A stretch of DNA of 64,000 nt from Caldifarciminota bacterium SM23_42. GTDB taxonomy: Bacteria; Hydrothermota; Tepidihabitantia; SM23-42. The translations under genes and the position numbers were made by a program. The number at the start of each line of letters is the position of its first letter. Position 1 is the stretch's first letter. The notes beneath the pieces were generated by a model. It made no database searches. It saw only the letters and a list, made by a program, of their open reading frames with translations, and was not told where the DNA came from. The stretch is taken from positions 62,001-126,000 of the forward strand of contig LJUJ01000005.1 in assembly GCA_001303785.1 (NCBI GenBank). Direction: 5' to 3'. Below are positions 1 to 7,372 of this stretch, one piece after another.

Positions 1-1
1 C

Positions 2-619
2 CTCGGCGCGCTAATGGTAATACCTGCAGCGATAATTGAAATGCTATTGATGACTGTGGTAAATAGAAGCACGGCGGGGTTATTGAATATATTTGTTCTA
101 TCCTTCCTCGTGATCGCACCAATTGAAGAACTGCTAAAATATTTGGCGGTCCGAAAGTGGATTTACAAATCCCTGGAATTCGACGAGATCATGGACGGCA
201 TTGTCTATACAGTATCTGCGTCACTGGGTTTTGCGACCGTAGAAAACGTGATGTATGTTTTGCGGCTTGGTATTGAAACTGGAATCGTGCGCGCCTTCCT
301 GGCCGTACCAGGCCATGCGCTCTTCGGCGCTTTAATGGGTTACTATATTGGGAAAGCTAAGTTCAACAAGGAAAAAGAAACTCAGCTTATTCTAAGAGGC
401 ATAATATATGCAATACTCTGCCATGGCATATACGACTTCTTAGTCCTTGCCCCCAGCGCGCTCTCGTCACTCGTCATACTCCTACTCGTTGTACTCCTAT
501 TGTGGATCAGAAAACAATTAAAAAAGGCCGAAGTCGACAGCCGGCAGAGGATGACCCATGCTGAACATGTCCAACTCGCAAAAGAAGTCATGAACACAAG
601 CGATAAAGATGATCACTAG
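2..619 (+). CDS. PrsW-like intramembrane protease, 5' end outside window
   Basis: Multi-pass membrane protein of the PrsW glutamic-type protease family, which cleaves membrane-anchored substrates such as anti-sigma factors. The family signature is visible: EELLKYLAVR near residue 38, then FDEIMDGIVY and GFATVENVMY, then VPGHALFGALMGYY and CHGIYDF, which together carry the conserved Glu/His residues of the family. Six or so hydrophobic segments are present and the C-terminus is charged and soluble. The frame is open to the first base of the window (an ATG lies at 14), and the first helices expected in PrsW are missing, so the true start is probably upstream. The substrate cannot be told from the neighbours. 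Confidence 0.85.
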   Translation, partial: LGALMVIPAAIIEMLLMTVVNRSTAGLLNIFVLSFLVIAPIEELLKYLAVRKWIYKSLEFDEIMDGIVYTVSASLGFATVENVMYVLRLGIETGIVRAFLAVPGHALFGALMGYYIGKAKFNKEKETQLILRGIIYAILCHGIYDFLVLAPSALSSLVILLLVVLLLWIRKQLKKAEVDSRQRMTHAEHVQLAKEVMNTSDKDDH

Positions 620-629
620 TCTTTTTTCG

Positions 630-657
630 TTGACAGCAGTGGAAAATTGGATATTAT
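630..657 (+). promoter_or_regulatory. Promoter, leaderless type
   Basis: TTGACA at 630-635, a 16-bp spacer, TATTAT at 652-657. Only six bases separate the -10 box from the ATG at 664, so the transcript should begin at or next to the start codon. Confidence 0.7.
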
Positions 658-663
658 AAGAAG

Positions 664-822
664 ATGGTGAAGATGAACAAAGCGATACTCGGTGCTGCTA
701 TTGCCGGCGTGGTAGGTGTCTTCTTCGCTACAGTTGGCTTTTGGCGTACAATAATGATCGGCTTCCTGGTTGCCCTGGGTTATCTTGTTGGTTCCTATCT
801 AGAGACGACAAGGAAAGAATAA
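664..822 (+). CDS. Small DUF2273-like membrane protein
   Basis: A 52-residue protein with two hydrophobic segments separated by a short polar turn containing GFWRT, followed by LGYLVGSYLE. This fits the DUF2273 family of small membrane proteins, which usually accompany Asp23/AmaP envelope-stress proteins; no Asp23 gene is visible here. A consensus promoter ends six bases before the ATG, which supports the gene being real and translated from a leaderless message. A second in-frame ATG lies at 673. Function is unknown; the family assignment rests on the GFW turn and the overall shape. Confidence 0.72.
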   Translation: MVKMNKAILGAAIAGVVGVFFATVGFWRTIMIGFLVALGYLVGSYLETTRKE

Positions 823-876
823 TCACCTACAGGGTATTAACCGAAGACCCCAGCTACATCCCTAAGAATCAAATTC

Positions 877-1929
877 TCACCAGAGAACAAAAGGTTGTGG
901 TACAAATGTTAGTATCAATATGATAAGCGGAACAATGGCATACGCCTTTTCCCTGACGGTCAGCGGAGTTATGGTATCCTGGATAATCGGATCACGGCGG
1001 GCAATGAAAAACGCAATCAGAATCCAAAAAAACCAACCAGGCCAGAGGAAACCCAAGGCAATGAGCACACCAAATATGGGGGCGTACAAATACCTTCGTC
1101 TTTTCAAGAACAAACTAAACAGAACGTGCCCGCCATCGAGTTGTCCTATTGGTATCAGATTCATCGATGTCACAAACAATCCTATCCAACCAGCAAATGC
1201 GACAGGATGAATGAAAAGGTCGTATCCTTGCGGTATACTGGGATGAATGATCCTGGTGAGAACCATGAATAACAGAGAATCTCCAAGCTTCAAGAAACCC
1301 GTAGTCTCGGGCGCCGGCCCTATTTCCGAAAGATAAATACCGACGATACAAATAGGTACTGCAACGACGAATCCGGCCAAGGGTCCAGACAAACCGACTT
1401 TAAGCAACGACTTCCGGGACGGAACCAATGATTTCATTTTGATTACCGCACCAAATGTTCCAAGAAAATGTAGCGGCATAGGGATAAAATACGGCAACGT
1501 CGTTATCATTCCCTCTTTACGCGACACGAAGTAATGACCTAATTCATGGCACGTCAGGATAGCCATGATCGAGAAGGAGAACGGAATCCCGAGCATCAAT
1601 TCAGAGAGATCTCGAAAAGGATTGCCCCCGCTATTGAGAGACCCGGCGAATATTGTAGACAATATGGTAGCAACAAAAAGTAGTACATTCAACCAGTACT
1701 TTGGTTTTGCATCGTGTTTCTTAAAAATGCCAAACTGAACAATATGCTGGTCACCTTCCTGAATAAACAGCGGCGTATATTCAGTGCCGGAAAAATACTC
1801 CCTAATATCACGAATGGTTTCCACAAATGGTGGATAAATCTTCCCTTTCAGCTTGGTCATCATCAACGAATCAACCACCTCTTCTACTGACATCTTTGTT
1901 TTCAGATACTCAATAATCTGTTCTTTCAT
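877..1929 (-). CDS. Site-2 protease family (M50) membrane metalloprotease
   Basis: A 350-residue zinc metalloprotease that cuts within the membrane. The N-terminal ~75 residues are soluble. HELGH (residues 128-132) in the first core helix supplies the two His ligands and the catalytic Glu; NLIPIGQLDGG (257-267) supplies the third, Asp ligand. GPLAG near 182-186 is also conserved. No PDZ domain is seen, so it resembles the EGY/PDZ-less branch of the family rather than RseP. Its ATG overlaps the mnmG stop codon as ATGA (1926-1929), so translation is probably coupled to mnmG. The substrate is unknown. Confidence 0.9.
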   Translation of the reverse strand: MKEQIIEYLKTKMSVEEVVDSLMMTKLKGKIYPPFVETIRDIREYFSGTEYTPLFIQEGDQHIVQFGIFKKHDAKPKYWLNVLLFVATILSTIFAGSLNSGGNPFRDLSELMLGIPFSFSIMAILTCHELGHYFVSRKEGMITTLPYFIPMPLHFLGTFGAVIKMKSLVPSRKSLLKVGLSGPLAGFVVAVPICIVGIYLSEIGPAPETTGFLKLGDSLLFMVLTRIIHPSIPQGYDLFIHPVAFAGWIGLFVTSMNLIPIGQLDGGHVLFSLFLKRRRYLYAPIFGVLIALGFLWPGWFFWILIAFFIARRDPIIQDTITPLTVREKAYAIVPLIILILTFVPQPFVLW

Positions 1930-3803
1930 TTCTTCTGCCCGGATGATTTCTTAAGGTGTAACAGCAATAGTAATATATCTGAGGGGCTAATCCCCTGAAT
2001 ACGAGATGCCTGATCGAGGTTTATCGGTCTCACCGAAACCAGTTTCGTACGCGCCTCATTGGACAAGCCGGTTATTCCTGCATAGTTGAAATTCCGAGGT
2101 ATCGTTTCCTTTTCGAGTTGTCGTAACTTCGCAATCTCTTGTTGTTCCCTTTTGATGTAGCCTTCGTACTTAACTTCGATTTCGACCCGACGGCCGATTT
2201 CCGGAGAAAGGGCAATATCACTCATTTCTCGGATATCTTCATAATGTATCTGAGGACGCTTCAGGATTTGAAAGACACTTTGACCACCCCGCCCCTCAGG
2301 AATTATGGCCTCGCTTTTCTTTGCTAATATAGGATTCGCGACGGCCGGGCTCAATACCGTTTGGCGCATCTGCTCGATTTTTCTATCTATTTCTTCTCTT
2401 TCATTCACACACTCCTGCCAATCGTTGGGCTCGATCAATCCGAACTTCAACCCATAATGCATCAAACGGTCTGCGACGTTGTCAATTCTCAGAAGAAGTC
2501 GGTGTTCGGCAAGCGACGTGAACATACGGTACGGCTCTAACGTGTTTTTGGTGACCAAGTCGTCAATAAGCACGCCGATATACGCCTCATACCTCTTCAA
2601 CACAAACGGATTCTCGTCATGCATTCGCAAGGATGCATTCAGACCCGCAATAATACCCTGAGCCGCAGCCTCTTCGTAACCAGAAGTCCCGTTAATCTGA
2701 CCGGCAAAATAAAGGCTCTTTATTGTCTTTAACTCGAGTGTCGGATGCAGCTGTATTGGATAGACAAAATCATATTCCACCGCATAACCGGGTTTGGTAA
2801 TTTCGGCGTTCTCCAATCCCGCAATGCTATGTAGTATACCCACCTGAACATCATACGGCAACGACGTGGACAATCCATTGAGATAATACTCAGAGGCATC
2901 TCTTCCTTCGGGTTCAATGAAAACGAGGTGTGAATCCCGATCGGCGAAGCGTTCGACCTTGGTCTCGATTGAAGGACAGTAACGCGGCCCAATACCCTTG
3001 ATCTTACCCGAGTAAAGCGGTGAGCGGTCCAAGTTCTGAAGTATTATCTCATGCGTCTTCTCATTAGTGTGCGTTATGTAGCAGGGTATTTGCACTTCAA
3101 TAACTTTTTTCGTGCGAAAAGAAAGTGGTTCCGGTGTCTGATCGCCGTGCTGCATTCGCAAATCTGTCAAATCCACGCTTCTTGTGGAAACGCGGGGTGA
3201 CGTACCGGTTTTCAGACGTCCCAGATTGATGCCAACGCCCTTCAATGAATCAGTCAACCGCGTGGCTGCAGGCTCGGCAAGACGGCCGCCATGAAAATTG
3301 CTCAGTCCGATATGCATCAGGCCGTTGAGGAAGGTACCAGTTGTCACAATCACTGCCTTGGCATAGTACTCATTATTAAAAGCAGTCCTTACCCCTAATA
3401 CCCGGTTTTTCTCAGTGATAATCTCGGTGGCCTCTTCCTGTTTAATATCGATATTGGGCGTGTGTTCGATTACAGCGCGTGCGCACGTCTTGTATTGTAT
3501 TCGGTCGTTCTGTGAACGCGGTGACCATACGGCTGGTCCTTTTGAGCGATTCAGCATACGATACTGGATCGCCGTCTTGTCCGCGAGAACGCCGATCTCA
3601 CCGCCAAGCGCGTCAACTTCCTTGACCAGATGCCCCTTTGCCAAACCACCGATTGAGGGATTACACGACATCTGACCGATATTGTCGACGCTGAGCGTCA
3701 ACAAAAGCACACTGTGTCCCATGCGCGCACTGACAAGGGCAGCTTCAATGCCTGCATGTCCCGCACCGACGACGACAACTTCAAACCGATCCGACTTGGT
3801 CAT
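1926..3803 (-). CDS. mnmG: tRNA uridine-5-carboxymethylaminomethyl modification enzyme MnmG
   Basis: FAD-dependent subunit of the MnmEG complex, which installs 5-carboxymethylaminomethyl groups on wobble uridine-34 of certain tRNAs. The 625-residue length is normal. The N-terminal Rossmann motif GAGHAG (about residues 13-18) and the family signatures MSCNPSIGG and RMLNRSKGPAV are intact, as is the C-terminal helical MnmE-binding region (YAGITGLS). MnmE is not in the window. The ATG at 3803 lies five bases after a TATTAT -10 box, so the message is probably leaderless. A related second promoter copy lies about 300 bp upstream. The gene overlaps the downstream M50 protease gene by four bases. 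Confidence 0.97.
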   Translation of the reverse strand: MTKSDRFEVVVVGAGHAGIEAALVSARMGHSVLLLTLSVDNIGQMSCNPSIGGLAKGHLVKEVDALGGEIGVLADKTAIQYRMLNRSKGPAVWSPRSQNDRIQYKTCARAVIEHTPNIDIKQEEATEIITEKNRVLGVRTAFNNEYYAKAVIVTTGTFLNGLMHIGLSNFHGGRLAEPAATRLTDSLKGVGINLGRLKTGTSPRVSTRSVDLTDLRMQHGDQTPEPLSFRTKKVIEVQIPCYITHTNEKTHEIILQNLDRSPLYSGKIKGIGPRYCPSIETKVERFADRDSHLVFIEPEGRDASEYYLNGLSTSLPYDVQVGILHSIAGLENAEITKPGYAVEYDFVYPIQLHPTLELKTIKSLYFAGQINGTSGYEEAAAQGIIAGLNASLRMHDENPFVLKRYEAYIGVLIDDLVTKNTLEPYRMFTSLAEHRLLLRIDNVADRLMHYGLKFGLIEPNDWQECVNEREEIDRKIEQMRQTVLSPAVANPILAKKSEAIIPEGRGGQSVFQILKRPQIHYEDIREMSDIALSPEIGRRVEIEVKYEGYIKREQQEIAKLRQLEKETIPRNFNYAGITGLSNEARTKLVSVRPINLDQASRIQGISPSDILLLLLHLKKSSGQKK

Positions 3804-3808
3804 GTGTA

Positions 3809-3836
3809 ATAATAGCTAAACTTTGGAGAAAATCAA
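3809..3836 (-). promoter_or_regulatory. mnmG promoter P1, leaderless type
   Basis: Read on the minus strand: TTGATT (3836-3831), 16-bp spacer, TATTAT (3814-3809), then five bases (TACAC) and the mnmG ATG. Confidence 0.65.
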
Positions 3837-4115
3837 TAAAGGACTATTGATCGTCCAATCAGCAGCGTTACGTTTCCGCGAAACGTTCGTGCACAAATCG
3901 CGCCTCAAGGGGACAGGCATAACATTTTTAACATTTTACCTGAGGCAATGTGGAGAACAGTCTGACTTTCAGAGAGTTTTCAAAAGTTAACTGAAAAAAA
4001 CGGAAAAACAAAAGACCTGTAAATTGTCATGAAATATCGGCGGATTATGCTCATGAAAGTCAACAAAATATAGCCCTCCTAGGAGGATCTACGACAGGTT
4101 GGGGTCGAATGTGTA
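3837..4115. other. Intergenic region between mnmG and the reductase gene
   Basis: No convincing gene. It holds a small hairpin (ACGTTT/AAACGT, 3870-3886), a 12-bp perfect palindrome CCTCCTAGGAGG (4075-4086) of unknown role, and an A-rich stretch near 3990-4015. The region is bracketed by two related promoter copies. Confidence 0.5.
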
Positions 4116-4143
4116 ATGATAGCTGAACTTAGGAAAGAATCAA
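4116..4143 (-). promoter_or_regulatory. Duplicated mnmG promoter copy P2
   Basis: Minus strand: TTGATT (4143-4138), 16-bp spacer, TATCAT (4121-4116), then TACAC. Bases 4111-4146 match 3804-3839 at 30 of 36 positions, so this is a direct repeat of P1. Where P1 has the mnmG ATG, P2 has ATT. The -35 box overlaps the last codons of the upstream reductase gene. Confidence 0.5.
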
Positions 4144-4979
4144 CAACGCAAGAGTTTTCTCAATTTCTTCAAGAAACCCGCGGCGGCGCGGTATTTGGCA
4201 ATTGTGATCACGTAGAATCCATCTACATGTTTTGCAATTTTCTTAGCGGTTGCCAGTAGCATCTCACCTTCATCCTCGACTTCGACACGCGCTATGTACT
4301 CATAAGGAATACCCAAGAATTTCATCAGGGCAAAGGCTCTCTTCTTCGTGTACAGAAATGACAACCCGGCAATGATCTTTGCATTCTTACAACGCGCACG
4401 GAGTTCTCTGAAAACCACCAAAGCGCGTTCCGGTGCGAATATCGGCTGGGTAAAGAATATCTCGGCCCCACAATGATATTTTGATGCGGCTTTCACGAAC
4501 TCACCCTGCACATTCGGAACATTAGGGTTGAAGCTAGTACAAAGACAGAAATCTATAGGACTGATGCTTTTGCGTGCCGACGTCTGACCCTGCCTCAGGT
4601 TTTTCGCTATCTCCAGCAATTTCGAGGAATCCAATTCGAATGCACTCCTGCCTTCAGACGGTGCGTCGCCAGTCACGCAAAGAATATTCTCGATACCTAA
4701 GGTTCTTGCTCCGAGAAGCCGGCTCTCATATCCGAGTAGTGTATGATGCCGGGCAACAAAGTGAGGTATCGTCTCGATGTTGAGGCAATCTTGAATAACA
4801 TGAGCACATGATAAGGCATCCGGCCGTAATTTGCCTAATGGATTTGAGGGGAGATTCACCGCGTCGATAAATGCGCTCACATATTTAATATCGCTCAATA
4901 ATTCATCAAGTCCAAACGAAACCGGAAGTAGAATTTCCAGAGTGATTATCTTTTTCTTGAGTATTTTATCGCGTAGCAC
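4140..4979 (-). CDS. metF: Methylenetetrahydrofolate reductase (MetF-like)
   Basis: A 279-residue TIM-barrel flavoprotein of the MTHFR family, which makes 5-methyltetrahydrofolate for methionine synthesis. Family features include the N-terminal substrate-side Glu region (TLEILLP), PHFVARHHT, the FAD-contacting ILCVTGDAP motif and the central FFTQPIF motif. It overlaps the end of metH by 14 bases, so both are surely one operon and act in sequence. The sequence is diverged from enterobacterial MetF, and NADH-binding residues cannot be assigned by eye. Some bacterial homologues need an extra partner subunit (MTHFR C-terminal family); none is next to it here. Confidence 0.85.
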   Translation of the reverse strand: MLRDKILKKKIITLEILLPVSFGLDELLSDIKYVSAFIDAVNLPSNPLGKLRPDALSCAHVIQDCLNIETIPHFVARHHTLLGYESRLLGARTLGIENILCVTGDAPSEGRSAFELDSSKLLEIAKNLRQGQTSARKSISPIDFCLCTSFNPNVPNVQGEFVKAASKYHCGAEIFFTQPIFAPERALVVFRELRARCKNAKIIAGLSFLYTKKRAFALMKFLGIPYEYIARVEVEDEGEMLLATAKKIAKHVDGFYVITIAKYRAAAGFLKKLRKLLRC

Positions 4980-7296
4980 TATCCTGGCTTTTCAGTAGTT
5001 TTAGCCCCTCAAAGACGTTCCGCGCAGCACCAAATGCACCTATTCTTTGAGCATATGTCGCGTTCACGTTTGGTCCGCCTAAGATGACTTTCACATCGAG
5101 CCTCGCTCTCTTCAAAGCCCTTATCACATTCTCCATCTCAACCATGGTCGTCGTCAGTAGCGCGCTGAGACCTATGAAATCAGGTCTGTGCTTTCTTGTA
5201 GCATCAATAATAAAGCTCGCGGCAACATCCTTACCCAGATCGATCACCTCATAACCTGCCGATTCAAAAATCATTGCTGCCAGGTTTTTGCCTATGTCAT
5301 GAATGTCGCCCTTCACAGTCGCCATCACAATCTTGCCACGCCTGGTTTGTGTGGGTATATGACGCTTTACAACACTAAGAATTGACTGAGCAACCTCAGC
5401 AGCCTGCAACAAATCAGGGATGTAGAATTTCCCTTGCTCATAATGATTGCCCACAATCTCCAATCCTATCACAAGGTGCTTTTCGATCAGTTCCTGCGCG
5501 GTGATACCGGCATCGAGTAGGTTGGTCGCCAGCGCAGTGCCTGATTCAACGTCACCACGGACAATAGCGTGAACAAGATCGTCCCTTTCTGTCTCTGGCG
5601 CACGCCTATGCTTTCTGTGTTTTTCCAGATAGGAAGTAATACCGTCATGGAACAGTGCGTCCGAAGCATTCATTGCACGCATCACTATTTCGTCCAGCGG
5701 GTTCAGAATCAGAAACGTTGCACCGACTTTAACTGCTTCAGTGACCAATGCCGAATTCAGCTGCGTTCTATCTGGTAATCCATAAGAAACGTTAGACACA
5801 CCCAAAATTGTTTTCAGCCCCATGTTGTGTAACCTGGACATCGTTGTCAGCGTACTATGAATCTGTTCTTTTTCTGTGGCTACCGGGAAAACCAACGGGT
5901 CGAATATTAGATCATCGATCGGAAACCGAACTTTCTTCGCCACCTTCAAGGCGAGTTTGACATTGTTCATGCGTTCTTTACTGTCCCTGGGTATCTGGTC
6001 ACCAATCAGTGATATGACGGTCTTGAATCCATATCGACGAACCATTGGCAGCCATCTTACCAATGCCTTGCTACGCGCCGGAATCGAGTTATACACTCCG
6101 ATACCAGGATAGAAACGCAGCACCGCCTCTGCTGCATCGTAGTTCTGAGTATCGATAAACAGCGGCAGGCGGGTTTTTTTTATGACCTCAAAGACCGCGT
6201 GCAATAGTGTTTCCTGTTCATCGAGAATCGGCACAAATGCATTAACATCAAGCGCGTCGGCACCTGCCTGGTCCTGTATCGATGCTTCTTCACCATACAC
6301 CCTGTAATCTTTTTTTTGTAACGCCGTCTTCAATTTCTTGCGACCCGAAGGATTCAAGCGCTCACCAACAATCAGAGTCCTTGCGCAATCAACTTCAAGT
6401 ACGCGGCCCGGCGCGGTCAAGTAGCATGTCTTGCGGGTCTTTCGGCGACTCGGCCTCACCCTCTTCTTGGCAACTGCTTCAATATATTTGGGCGTAGTGC
6501 CACAACAACCTCCCACCATATTTGCTCCGGCCCGCACTAGTTTCTCATAGTACCTGGCCAGCTGCATATCGGATAACGTATGATATACACGCCCATCCCG
6601 AATCTGTATTTTGCCCGCATTCGGCTTAGCAACAAGCGGCAGTTTGGTCACGCTGGCCATCTTTGCAATAGCCTCGACCGCGACCTCAGGTGTAGTACAA
6701 CTCACCCCCACGCCGCTGGCACCTAATGCTTCGAATGTAATGGCAATCGATTCGGGACTCTCCCCCATGATCGTACGTCCATTATCCTGTAAAGAAAAGC
6801 AAACAAAAATGCAGTCTGAAAACTGTTTCGCCGCAATGAATGCAGCCTTAGCCTCGAGGACCGATATCTGTGTCTCAACAAAGAACGCTCTTTGACCTGC
6901 CTGCGTGGAAATCTTACATATTGTAGCATAGTCTTTAACCGCATCTTCGAAATGCTTGACGCCATAGGGGCTGATGAGTTCGCCCAATGGACCAATATCC
7001 GTAAACACGATTCTGCCACGAGCGGCACGTCGAGCCAGTACGACACCTTCATGGATGATGCGCTTCAACATGCGTTTCCCGAAATTCACGGGGTTTGCAC
7101 TGAAAGTATTCGTAAGGATAATATCGGAACCAGCCCTGATATAGGCCTTATGCAAATCAAAGACGCTGGCTTGGTTTCTGATATTGAGCACGCTCGGCGA
7201 CTCTCCCGGTGCAATTCCCTTTCCGAAGAGATTAGTGCCTATAGCACCATCAAGGATTATTACCCTTTCTTGAAGAAGTCGCTGTAACTTGCCCAT
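4966..7296 (-). CDS. metH: Cobalamin-dependent methionine synthase without reactivation domain
   Basis: Transfers a methyl group from methyltetrahydrofolate to homocysteine through cobalamin. Domains in order: homocysteine-binding barrel (ILDGAIGTNLF at the start, zinc ligands in VSCTTPE and GGCCGTTP), pterin-binding barrel (about 310-560; VGERLNPSGRKK, GVSNVSYGLP), B12 cap helices, and B12-binding Rossmann domain (DIHDIGKN with the axial His, later GGPNVNATYA). It ends there: the AdoMet reactivation domain of the ~1,200-residue enterobacterial enzyme is absent, so reactivation must be done by another protein or not at all. I place the start at the ATG at 7296, not the in-frame ATG at 7329, because a promoter occupies 7302-7329 and ends five bases before this ATG. 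Confidence 0.93.
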   Translation of the reverse strand: MGKLQRLLQERVIILDGAIGTNLFGKGIAPGESPSVLNIRNQASVFDLHKAYIRAGSDIILTNTFSANPVNFGKRMLKRIIHEGVVLARRAARGRIVFTDIGPLGELISPYGVKHFEDAVKDYATICKISTQAGQRAFFVETQISVLEAKAAFIAAKQFSDCIFVCFSLQDNGRTIMGESPESIAITFEALGASGVGVSCTTPEVAVEAIAKMASVTKLPLVAKPNAGKIQIRDGRVYHTLSDMQLARYYEKLVRAGANMVGGCCGTTPKYIEAVAKKRVRPSRRKTRKTCYLTAPGRVLEVDCARTLIVGERLNPSGRKKLKTALQKKDYRVYGEEASIQDQAGADALDVNAFVPILDEQETLLHAVFEVIKKTRLPLFIDTQNYDAAEAVLRFYPGIGVYNSIPARSKALVRWLPMVRRYGFKTVISLIGDQIPRDSKERMNNVKLALKVAKKVRFPIDDLIFDPLVFPVATEKEQIHSTLTTMSRLHNMGLKTILGVSNVSYGLPDRTQLNSALVTEAVKVGATFLILNPLDEIVMRAMNASDALFHDGITSYLEKHRKHRRAPETERDDLVHAIVRGDVESGTALATNLLDAGITAQELIEKHLVIGLEIVGNHYEQGKFYIPDLLQAAEVAQSILSVVKRHIPTQTRRGKIVMATVKGDIHDIGKNLAAMIFESAGYEVIDLGKDVAASFIIDATRKHRPDFIGLSALLTTTMVEMENVIRALKRARLDVKVILGGPNVNATYAQRIGAFGAARNVFEGLKLLKSQDSATR

Positions 7297-7301
7297 ATTC
7301 A

Positions 7302-7329
7302 ATTGTATCTTCATAACCAATCTAGTCAA
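7302..7329 (-). promoter_or_regulatory. metH promoter, leaderless type
   Basis: Minus strand: TTGACT (7329-7324), 16-bp spacer, TACAAT (7307-7302), five bases, then ATG at 7296. The longer reading frame would put this promoter inside the coding region. Confidence 0.65.
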
Positions 7330-7372
7330 TAGAAAATACTTCTGTGGAAGAAAAAGTGTTTTCTAGAGTGGG

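Noticed and set aside
877-3803. Several open frames of 60-100 codons antisense to mnmG and the M50 protease gene
   Set aside because: Shadows of strongly conserved coding frames; none has a promoter, ribosome site or family resemblance. The same holds for antisense frames over metH, dnaE, the hydrogenase genes and the M6 protease.
4075-4086. Perfect palindrome CCTCCTAGGAGG as an operator or terminator
   Set aside because: No T-run, not close to either promoter copy, and no second copy noticed; kept only as a note in the intergenic entry.
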